A DNA stretch of 7,682 bases. It comes from Desulfobulbaceae bacterium. GTDB lineage: Bacteria; Desulfobacterota; Desulfobulbia; Desulfobulbales; Desulfocapsaceae. Where the stretch lies: positions 1 through 7,682 of the forward strand of contig JAHEMX010000162.1 in assembly GCA_024643445.1 (NCBI GenBank), in the 5' to 3' direction. Under the pieces are notes generated by a model. It ran no database searches. It saw only the letters and a program-made list of their open reading frames with translations, and was not told the DNA's origin. Shown piece after piece: positions 1-5,944 of the stretch. The translations under genes were made by a program, and so were the position numbers. Positions within the stretch are counted from its first letter, which is position 1, and each line of letters starts with the position of its first letter.

Positions 1-245
1 GATAGATTGCCCAGCGAGGCCATTCCTCCGGCAAGCGTTTTATTCGTCGGTATGGCAAAATATTCGGCAATGGCCGCGGCAATACTGTTCGCGTCCGTTT
101 CCGTGTAGGTGCAATAGGCCTTGTTGCGGTAGGCGATGAAGTTCGGTACGGCTATCGCCGCAAGAACGCCGATAATGGCGATGACAACCATCAATTCAAT
201 CAGTGAGAATCCCTGATTGCTGTCGGGTGACAGACTGCGTGACAT
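1..245 (-). CDS. pilA: Type IV pilin (PilA-like), N-terminal part, cut by the left window edge
   Basis: This is the start of a type IV pilin, the structural subunit of an extracellular filament assembled at the inner membrane. Reading from ATG at 245, 81 codons are visible before the edge. A short 12-residue leader (MSRSLSPDSNQG) ends in the Gly that prepilin peptidase cuts after. The mature protein begins FSLIELMVVIAIIGVLAA, with Glu at +5 and a hydrophobic helix of about 20 residues that acts as membrane anchor and filament core. Pro22, Phe24, Tyr27, Tyr32 and Phe51 of the mature protein sit where Geobacter PilA has them (alignment from memory). A purine-rich Shine-Dalgarno (AAGGGG) lies just upstream of the ATG. 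The C-terminus is not visible, so a short Geobacter-type pilin and a longer pilin or pseudopilin cannot be told apart. It has its own sigma-54 promoter and appears unrelated to the formate dehydrogenase operon upstream. Confidence 0.9.
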   Translation of the reverse strand, partial: MSRSLSPDSNQGFSLIELMVVIAIIGVLAAIAVPNFIAYRNKAYCTYTETDANSIAAAIAEYFAIPTNKTLAGGMASLGNL

Positions 246-328
246 ATTTCCCCTTCCCCACGATTACTGATTTGGCTCAAATCGAGTGCTTCCTGTCTTC
301 GAATGAACGAAGGCTATCAATGCTGAAC

Positions 329-343
329 GCATTTTATGTGCCA
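329..343 (-). promoter_or_regulatory. Sigma-54 (-24/-12) promoter for the pilin gene
   Basis: On the minus strand the sequence is TGGCAC-ATAAA-ATGC. The sigma-54 consensus is TGGCAC-N5-TTGC, so the only mismatch is the first T of the -12 element. The GG and GC dinucleotides have the required spacing. Transcription would start near 317, giving a leader of about 70 nt before the pilin ATG at 245. Pilin genes are classically driven by sigma-54 with the activator PilR, which makes this placement convincing. Confidence 0.8.
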
Positions 344-393
344 TACCAAAATGAGCAGTCAGACTGGTCTGTTCGCCCATTTTCACTCATCAA

Positions 394-420
394 TACCCGT
401 TAGCGGGAGCAATACGGGTA
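394..420. repeat. Inverted repeat upstream of the pilin promoter
   Basis: TACCCGT at 394-400 is mirrored by ACGGGTA at 414-420. A nested CCCG/CGGG pair lies at 396-399 and 404-407. The centre is about 90 bp upstream of the expected pilin start point, the usual distance for an activator site of a sigma-54 promoter. It could instead be a chance repeat or a remnant hairpin; no function is shown by the sequence itself. Confidence 0.4.
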
Positions 421-457
421 GAAATCACCCGAAAAAAGGGATTTGATGGGCAAATAT

Positions 458-483
458 TGTCATGGAGTGACAAAAAAATGACA
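458..483. promoter_or_regulatory. TGTCA/TGACA repeat cluster, candidate activator site
   Basis: TGTCA (458-462), TGACA (468-472) and TGACA (479-483) form an inverted pair plus a direct copy, 11 bp apart start to start. On the minus strand this reads as repeated TGTC boxes, including a GTGTC. PilR sites described in Pseudomonas contain (C/G)TGTC boxes. The cluster lies roughly 140-165 bp upstream of the expected pilin start, in range for an enhancer-binding protein. Assignment to PilR is inference. Confidence 0.4.
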
Positions 484-606
484 CAGTGCCGGCGAATAGT
501 ATCCTGGCTCCGTCATTGAACATCGTGGAAATTTCAACGCGCAGCTTACCATCATTGCCTTCCCTGCGTCAGCCGGAAGGGATCGTCTTTTCCAGTAAAG
601 CAGCTA

Positions 607-637
607 CCAGGGCCGGACCGGCATGATCCGGCCCTGG
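607..637 (-). terminator. Terminator-like hairpin after fdhA
   Basis: CCAGGGCCGGA (607-617) and TCCGGCCCTGG (627-637) form a perfect 11-bp GC-rich stem with a 9-nt loop. It begins about 40 nt after the fdhA stop codon in the direction of transcription. No good U-tract follows on either strand, so it may be a weak intrinsic terminator or a 3'-end stabilising hairpin rather than a textbook terminator. Confidence 0.6.
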
Positions 638-677
638 GTTCCCGGGCCTTGCGCCCGCTATACTTCTTTCCGCTCGT

Positions 678-3350
678 TCAGACTTTTTCCACCCGTACGG
701 CGCAGACCTTGGTTTCCGGAATCTTGGCCACCGGGTCAAGGGCTGAACTGGTCAGCACGTTAGTCGGGCTTTCGGCAAAGTGAAAGGTCATCGAAACCAG
801 CCCCGGCGGACAGATGCGGGTGAGCTTGGTCTTTACTGTCGTTTGGCCCCGGCGCGAGGTGATCTGCACCATCTCGCGATCGCCCAGACCAAGTTCAGCG
901 GCATCCTTCGGGTTGATTTTCAGGAACTCCTCGCTGTCGAGCTGCTCCAGGCCGGCAACCCTGCGGGTCATACTGCCGGTATGGTAGTGGAACAGGCTCC
1001 TGTCCGTCGTCAGCAGCAGCGGGTATTCTGCATCCGGCAACTCGACCGAATCCCTGAACGAGAGCGGCATGAGCCTGGCCTTGCCGCTGACAGTAGGAAA
1101 TTTCCCGACATGCAGCATCGGGGTGCCCGGATGACCCGGTTCAGGGCATGGCCATTGAATTCCACTCTTTTCCAGGGCCGGGTAACCGATGCCAGCGTAG
1201 CTTGGCGTGAGCGAGGCGATCTCGGCCATAATTTCCTCGGGTTCGTTAAAATCAAAGCCTTTGGCCCCGAGCCGTTTCGCCATTTCACAGACGATCTGCC
1301 AGTCGGCTTTTGCCTCGCCGACCTGAGGGATCGCCTGCCGCACGCGCTGAATGCGGCGTTCGGTGTTGGTAAAGGTGCCGTTCTTCTCGGCAAAGGTCGC
1401 GGCCGGCAGGACTACGTCTGCCATTTTCGCCGTCTCGGTCAGGAAAATATCCTGCACGACCAGGAAGTCCATATGCTCCATGGCCTCTATGGCATGGCTG
1501 GCATTGGCTTCACTGAGAACCGGATTCTCTCCGATCAGGTAGAGCGACTTGATGGTGCCGTCATGTATCTGGTCAAAAATCTCTGAATGAGTGAGTCCCT
1601 GTTTTGGTGAAAGGCTAACGCCCCAGGCCGCCTCGAACTTCTTCCGGCAGTCTGGGTTTTCCACCTTCTGGTAGCCGGTATAGACGTCGGGCAGGCAGCC
1701 CATATCGCAGGAGCCCTGGACGTTGTTCTGGCCACGCAGCGGGTTGACTCCGGCCGAGGCCTTGCCGAGATTGCCGGTAAGCAGTGCCAGGTTGGAGATG
1801 GCCCAGACATTGTCGGTACCATGGCTGTGCTGGGTAATTCCCATACAGTAGAGGATTGAGGCGGGACCATTCGTCGCATAGAGCCGGGCCGCCCTGGCTA
1901 TCTCCTCCTTTGGCACCGAGGTGATCTTCTCAACACTGTCCAGGTCGAAATCGACCAGGGAGGCAATCAGTTCGTCATACCCTTCGCAGCGGGTTTTGAC
2001 GAAGTCCTTATCCGTCAGTCCCTCGTCCACGATGACCCGGATCATGCCCATGAGCAGGGCGACGTCGGTTCCGGGCCGCTGCTGCAGATGGATGGTGGCG
2101 TGACGGCAGAGGTCGATATCCTTTGGGTTGGCAACGATGAGATTGGCGCCGTTGCGCGCCGCTTTCTTGACCTGCAGGGCAAGGACCGGATGCGCCTGGG
2201 TGGTGTTGGTGCCTATCGCCAGGATGGTGGCGGCGCCGCTTATTTCACTGATAGAGTTGGTCATTGCGCCGCTTCCCAGAGAGGTGGCCAGACCGGCCAC
2301 GGTTGGGGAGTGTCAGAGTCGGGCGCAGTGATCAATGTTGTTGGTACCCATCACCGCACGGGTAAATTTCTGGATAAGGTAGTTGTCCTCATTAGTTATA
2401 CGCGCTGAGGCGAGGGCTGCAAACTTTTCGCCCTTGTGCTCTGAAAACTTTTCAACAATGCGGTCCAGCGCCTCGTCCCAGCTTGCCTCGACAAGCACGC
2501 CGTCTTTTTTCACGAGTGGCGTGGTCAAGCGTTCCGGATGGTTGATAAAGCGGTAACCGAAACGACCCTTGACGCAGAGGCTTCCCCGGTTGACCGGGTT
2601 TTCCTGGTCACCCCGGACGCCGACGATCTTGTCACCCCGGACGCCGAGATGGATGCCGCAGCCAACGCCGCAATAGGAGCAGATGCTCCTGACCTCGCGC
2701 ATCGGCTGCAGGCTCTTTTTGGTGGCAAGGGCGGCAACCGGGCACCTGACAACACATTCACCGCATGATTCGCATCTCGACTCGGCAATCGGTTTGTTGC
2801 CCAGGGTGGAGATCAGGCTGGCGACGCCGCGCTGGGCATAGTCGATGGCGTTGATGTTCTGTAATTCATCACAGGTACGCACACAGATGCCGCACATGAT
2901 GCACTTGTTGTGATCGATATCAAAGAACGGGTTTGAGGTATCCAGTGGAATCGATCGCACGGAGCGCCGGTAGCGGTTGATACTGTCCGGAGTAATACCG
3001 ACATAATGGGCCACGCGCTGCAGTTCGCACTTCGAATCGGCCTCGCAGGTAAGGCAGGTCATCGGGTGGTTGGCTATCAACAGCTCGACCGTATTTTTCC
3101 GGATCTGCTGTACCGCCGGATCTTCCGTGGAGATGACCATGCCTTCCTTGACCGGAAGTTTACAGGAAATAGTGATCTTCCAGTCATCCTGCTTGACTAC
3201 GCACACCCTGCAGAGACCGGCAGGACGCAGATCGGGGTGATTGCAGAGGTTGGGAATGTACAATCCGTTTGCCTGGGCGGCCTGCAGGACCGTCATCCCC
3301 TCTTCTGCCGAGATCTTGATGCCATCTATTGTGATGGTGACACTACTCAT
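678..3350 (-). CDS. fdhA: Formate dehydrogenase catalytic (alpha) subunit, selenocysteine-containing
   Basis: Catalyses formate oxidation (or CO2 reduction) at a Mo/W-bis-MGD site; no Tat signal is seen, so it is cytoplasmic. The gene is 891 codons with an in-frame UGA at 2315-2313 read as Sec346 (context CARL-Sec-HSPTVAG), giving 890 aa, near the ~900 usual for NuoG-fused FdhA. Order of domains: NuoG-like [2Fe-2S] (Cys36/47/50/63); His-Cys [4Fe-4S] (His95, Cys99/102/108); two ferredoxin [4Fe-4S] motifs (Cys150/153/156/160 and 193/196/199/203); catalytic-domain [4Fe-4S] (Cys224/227/231/259) with Lys261; molybdopterin core; MGD-binding C-terminal domain from about 776. His347 and Arg539 align with His141 and Arg333 of E. 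coli FdhF. The ATG directly follows the nuoF TAA, with GGAGG 8 nt upstream. The final stop is also UGA (680-678). An automatic call would wrongly give two genes (3350-2313 and 2300-678). Confidence 0.95.
2284..2315 (-). promoter_or_regulatory. Selenocysteine UGA codon and bacterial SECIS element in fdhA
   Basis: The UGA at 2315-2313 is followed by a perfect 6-bp hairpin, GUGGCC (2300-2295) and GGCCAC (2289-2284), closing a GGUCU loop (2294-2290). The E. coli fdhF SECIS has the same GGUCU loop, and the 18-nt distance from UGA to loop is identical (comparison from memory). A weaker lower helix, UCCC (2309-2306) with GGGA (2277-2274), can extend it. This element would recruit SelB with Sec-tRNA so that UGA is read as selenocysteine. 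The base after this UGA is C, a poor termination context. Confidence 0.92.
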
Positions 3351-5240
3351 TTAAGCCACCTCCATGATCTTTTCTTTAGGTGATACACATTCTACCGCGC
3401 TGAATTTCTTCGGGCATTTTTCCATACAGACGCCGCATTGTACGCACAGTTTCTGGTCAATGACATGAACCTTTTTCTTCTCGCCGGATATTGCACTTAC
3501 CGGGCAGGACCTGGCGCACAGGGTGCAGCCGGCACACTTGTCTTCAAGAATATGGAAGGCAATAAGCGGCTTGCAGACCTTGGCCGGACAGCACTTGTCA
3601 TTGATATGCGCTTCATATTCGTCCCTGAAATAGCGTATGGTTGACAGGACCGGGTTGGCCGCCGTCTGGCCGAGGCCGCAGACCGATCCGCCATGCACCG
3701 AATGGCTCAGTTCGACGAGTAGCTCGAGGTCTTTCTTCTTTCCTTTCCCTTTGCAGATATCCTTGAGGATATCAAGTAACTGTTTGGTACCGAGCCGGCA
3801 CGGCACACACTGGCCGCAGGACTCGATCTCGGTAAAATCGAGGAAGTAGCGGGCCACGTCGACCATGCAGGTTTTCTCGTCCATGACCACCATGCCGCCG
3901 GAGCCCATGATGGATCCGGCTGCATCGAGTGAATCGTAATCGATCGGCGTATCGAGCAGTGCTTCCGGCAGGCAACCGCCGGAGGGACCGCCGGTCTGTA
4001 CCGCCTTGAATTTTCCGCCATCCGCGATACCGCCGCCGATGTCGAAAATGATCTCGCGCAGGGTGATGCCCATCGGAACCTCGATCAGGCCGCAGTTGTT
4101 GACTTTGCCGGTCAGGGCAAAGATGGCGGTGCCGGTGCTTTTCTCGGTGCCGACACTGGCGAACCATTCGGCTCCCCTGGTAATGATCATCGGGGCGGAG
4201 GAGAAGGTCTTGACGTTGTTCAAGAGCGTCGGCTTGTCATAAAGACCCGCTTCGGTGGTCCGGGGACGCGGGGCCACGCGTGGCATGCCGCGTTTTCCCT
4301 CGATGGAGAGCGTCAGTGCGGTGGACTCCCCGCAGACAAAGGCGCCTGCTCCCGGGAATATATTGATGTCGAAACTGAAATCGGTTCCCAGGATGTTCTT
4401 GCCGAGAAATCCTTTTTCGTGTGCCTGCTTGATGGCACGTTCAAGGCGCCTGATGGCCAGCGGATATTCGGCCCGAACATAGATATAACCGGTATCAGCG
4501 CCGATGGCATAACCGGCGATGATCATGCCCTCGATAACCGAATGCGGATCGCCCTCGATTACGGCCCGATCCATGAAGGCTCCCGGGTCACCCTCATCGG
4601 CGTTGCAGACCACGTACTTCTGGCTGCCTTTTGCCTTCAGTCCCGCCTCCCATTTGCGGCCGGCCGGGAAACCGCCGCCGCCCCTGCCGCGCAGGCCGGA
4701 ACGTTTCATCTCGTCGACAACCGCTTCCTGAGTCATGCCAAGCGCCTTGTTCAGCCCGGCGTAGCCCTCGTTGGCAAGGTAATGATTGATATTGGTCGGA
4801 TCAATGATGCCGCAATTGCGGAACACGCGGCGTTCCTGCGGCTTGAATGACGGTGTGTCGAGTATCCGAGGAATACCCTCTACCGTCTTCTCGCCAATGG
4901 TTCCCAGGGTGTAGTGGGGAAGGGGATCATCACCGATCAGGTAGCTGTCTACCAGCTCGGCAGCCATGGCCTTGGTCACGTTTCTATAGGCGATCACGGC
5001 TTTACCGGGCTTGGCGATATTGACGAGCGGTTCGGCATAGCACGGGCCGATGCAGCCGACCTCGACGATTACTGCCTGAACCCCTTTTTCCTTAAGAGCA
5101 TCCTCAAAGGCCTTGATGACGGCCATCGCTCCGGCAGATCGGCCGCAGGTGGCAGTGCCGACGATGATCTGCGGAATATCCCCGTTCTGCAGTTCATCCC
5201 ATTCCTGCCGGGCCTTTTTCTGTAGTTCAGCAAAGCTCAT
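3351..5240 (-). CDS. nuoF: NuoF-family FMN/NAD(P)-binding subunit of the formate dehydrogenase complex
   Basis: Diaphorase subunit that moves electrons between NAD(P) and Fe-S clusters through FMN. The 629-aa protein is longer than complex I NuoF and resembles HndC/HydB and Moorella FdhB. An N-terminal thioredoxin-like domain (about 20-105) shows Cys32, Cys63 and Cys67, one fewer than a full ligand set. The FMN/nucleotide core includes the glycine-rich GRGGGGFPAGRKW (185-197), NADEGDPGAF (213-222) and CGESTAL (303-309). Next come an SLBB region and the N3-type [4Fe-4S] site (Cys475/478/481 and Cys521). A C-terminal two-cluster ferredoxin domain follows (Cys569/572/575/579 and 599/602/605/609). 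The start overlaps the nuoE stop by one base (TAATG) with GGGAGGG upstream, implying translational coupling. Only NuoE, NuoF and FdhA are present, so this is not complex I. Ser306 replaces the second Glu of the usual CGEETAL, which may relax selectivity for NADH. Confidence 0.93.
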   Translation of the reverse strand: MSFAELQKKARQEWDELQNGDIPQIIVGTATCGRSAGAMAVIKAFEDALKEKGVQAVIVEVGCIGPCYAEPLVNIAKPGKAVIAYRNVTKAMAAELVDSYLIGDDPLPHYTLGTIGEKTVEGIPRILDTPSFKPQERRVFRNCGIIDPTNINHYLANEGYAGLNKALGMTQEAVVDEMKRSGLRGRGGGGFPAGRKWEAGLKAKGSQKYVVCNADEGDPGAFMDRAVIEGDPHSVIEGMIIAGYAIGADTGYIYVRAEYPLAIRRLERAIKQAHEKGFLGKNILGTDFSFDINIFPGAGAFVCGESTALTLSIEGKRGMPRVAPRPRTTEAGLYDKPTLLNNVKTFSSAPMIITRGAEWFASVGTEKSTGTAIFALTGKVNNCGLIEVPMGITLREIIFDIGGGIADGGKFKAVQTGGPSGGCLPEALLDTPIDYDSLDAAGSIMGSGGMVVMDEKTCMVDVARYFLDFTEIESCGQCVPCRLGTKQLLDILKDICKGKGKKKDLELLVELSHSVHGGSVCGLGQTAANPVLSTIRYFRDEYEAHINDKCCPAKVCKPLIAFHILEDKCAGCTLCARSCPVSAISGEKKKVHVIDQKLCVQCGVCMEKCPKKFSAVECVSPKEKIMEVA

Positions 5241-5692
5241 TATTCAGCCCTCCCGTCAAGAATCTCCGAGACCATTTTGGGGGTCAGTTTTGCCTCGACA
5301 TCTTCGTCAATCATGATGCAGGGAGCAAGCGCGCAGCAACCGATGCAGGCAACGGTCTCAAGGGTGTATTTCTTGTCTTCAGTTGTTTCCCCCTCGACTA
5401 TGCCGAGGGCCCGTTCCGTTTCTTCCAGTATTTTCTCGGCACCCCTGACATGACATGCAGTACCCCGGCAGACCATGATGGTGTGCCTGCCGCGCGGCTT
5501 GAAACGAAACTGGGCATAAAACGATGCGACAGCATAGACCCGGCTTTCCGGCAGACCGGTGGTTTTGGCAATCTCAAGCATCGCCTCATCAGGCAGATAG
5601 CCAATTTCTGCCTGAACGTTCTGGAGAATCGGAATCAAGGCATCCCTTCTTCCTTTGTAAGGTGAAAGTACTTCGCTCAAACGTTCGTGCAT
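5240..5692 (-). CDS. nuoE: NuoE-family [2Fe-2S] thioredoxin-like subunit
   Basis: Small electron-transfer subunit that pairs with NuoF-type proteins in NAD(P)-linked formate dehydrogenases and hydrogenases. The 150-aa protein has an N-terminal helical part (about 1-65, with GYLPDEAMLEIA and RVYAVASFYAQF typical of the family) and a thioredoxin-like domain. The [2Fe-2S] ligands are Cys75 and Cys80 (CRGTAC) and Cys116 and Cys120 (CIGCC). An ATG at 5707 would add five residues (MEGNR), but it lies inside the Shine-Dalgarno. GGAGGG at 5705-5700 is 7 nt from the ATG at 5692, which is therefore the better start. It is the first gene of the nuoE-nuoF-fdhA trio and has a long upstream leader with its own promoter candidate. 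A bare nuoE name should not be read as evidence for complex I. Confidence 0.93.
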   Translation of the reverse strand: MHERLSEVLSPYKGRRDALIPILQNVQAEIGYLPDEAMLEIAKTTGLPESRVYAVASFYAQFRFKPRGRHTIMVCRGTACHVRGAEKILEETERALGIVEGETTEDKKYTLETVACIGCCALAPCIMIDEDVEAKLTPKMVSEILDGRAE

Positions 5693-5699
5693 TCTGTTG

Positions 5700-5705
5700 C
5701 CCTCC
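5700..5705 (-). promoter_or_regulatory. Ribosome binding site that fixes the nuoE start
   Basis: GGAGGG lies 7 nt before the ATG at 5692. The upstream in-frame ATG at 5707 overlaps this motif and has no Shine-Dalgarno of its own, so the shorter protein is preferred. Confidence 0.8.
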
Positions 5706-5827
5706 ATAACATATCCGTGCCAAAGCAGGTGATGAGTTGTGCCCTCCTGAATGTCTCAGGATAAGCCTGTTCACTTTTGCAAAATCTTTGGTGCCGGGGT
5801 GACCTGCCTCCAGCCATCCTCCCGGTC

Positions 5828-5836
5828 ATTATATCA
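5828..5836 (-). promoter_or_regulatory. Extended -10 promoter candidate for nuoE-nuoF-fdhA
   Basis: The minus strand reads TGA-TATAAT, a perfect -10 hexamer with the TGn extension. No good -35 is present 17 bp upstream (GCAAGG), which extended -10 promoters tolerate. Transcription would start near 5821, leaving about 130 nt of leader before the nuoE ATG at 5692. It suggests the formate dehydrogenase trio can be transcribed separately from the upstream Nfn pair. Confidence 0.5.
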
Positions 5837-5944
5837 CAGGAGCGTTTGCCCCTTGCTGTCCGAAACAAGAGCAGGTTCTGTTCTGCAACCGGCTCCCGGT
5901 TTACCACGTTGTCAATGCCCCAAATCTCCTGTTGCGGCTGTCTT

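Larger units (their letters stand above)
246..677. other. Intergenic region between fdhA and the pilin gene
   Basis: No credible gene is visible in these 432 bases. In the minus-strand direction the region holds a terminator-like hairpin just after fdhA (637-607), a weak second hairpin (CCTTCC/GGAAGG arms at 558-563 and 575-580), an AT-richer stretch with TGTCA/TGACA repeats (458-483), an inverted repeat (394-420), a sigma-54 promoter (343-329), and a leader of about 70 nt to the pilin start. The plus-strand open frame at 203-403 overlaps the pilin N-terminus and has no recognisable content. Confidence 0.7.
5693..5944 (-). other. Long leader region between gltA-like gene and nuoE
   Basis: This 252-base gap is much longer than the 0-1 base junctions within the trio. 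It holds an AACCGG-ctc-CCGGTT palindrome (5887-5901) about 45 nt after the upstream stop codon, an extended -10 promoter (5836-5828), a TTTTGCAAAA palindrome (5775-5784), and a small hairpin TCCTGA/TCAGGA (5745-5750 and 5756-5761). Two longer-range pairings are also possible: GCAGGU with ACCUGC, and CCAAAG with CUUUGG. No convincing small gene is seen; the open frame at 5907-5677 has no recognisable protein content. Confidence 0.6.

Noticed and set aside
780..1586. 268-residue open frame on the plus strand
   Set aside because: It is antisense to the conserved C-terminal half of FdhA, with no recognisable domain or ribosome binding site; a by-product of the codon use of the real gene.
678..2300. 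A separate 540-residue molybdopterin protein starting at GTG 2300
   Set aside because: The GTG lies inside the SECIS stem and encodes Val351 of FdhA. The frame is continuous with the upstream part through the Sec codon, and the piece lacks the Fe-S and active-site half of the enzyme.
2313..3350. fdhA as a frameshifted or nonsense-mutated pseudogene
   Set aside because: There is no frame change, the break is a UGA exactly at the selenocysteine position, and a matching SECIS follows. All other motifs are intact.
3351..5692. Part of a respiratory complex I operon
   Set aside because: Only NuoE- and NuoF-like genes are present, NuoF has extra terminal domains, and the next gene is formate dehydrogenase rather than nuoG and membrane subunits.
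5709..5724. TTGGCAC motif just before the nuoE ribosome binding site as a sigma-54 promoter
   Set aside because: No GC is present at the -12 position (the sequence there is TGTT).
5775..5799. Sigma-54-like GGCAC...TTTTGC in the nuoE leader
   Set aside because: The GG and GC elements are 3 bp too far apart for sigma-54, which does not tolerate altered spacing.
5677..5907. 76-residue open frame in the gap before nuoE
   Set aside because: It overlaps the nuoE start, its composition looks like translated non-coding DNA, and its possible starts have poor ribosome binding sites.
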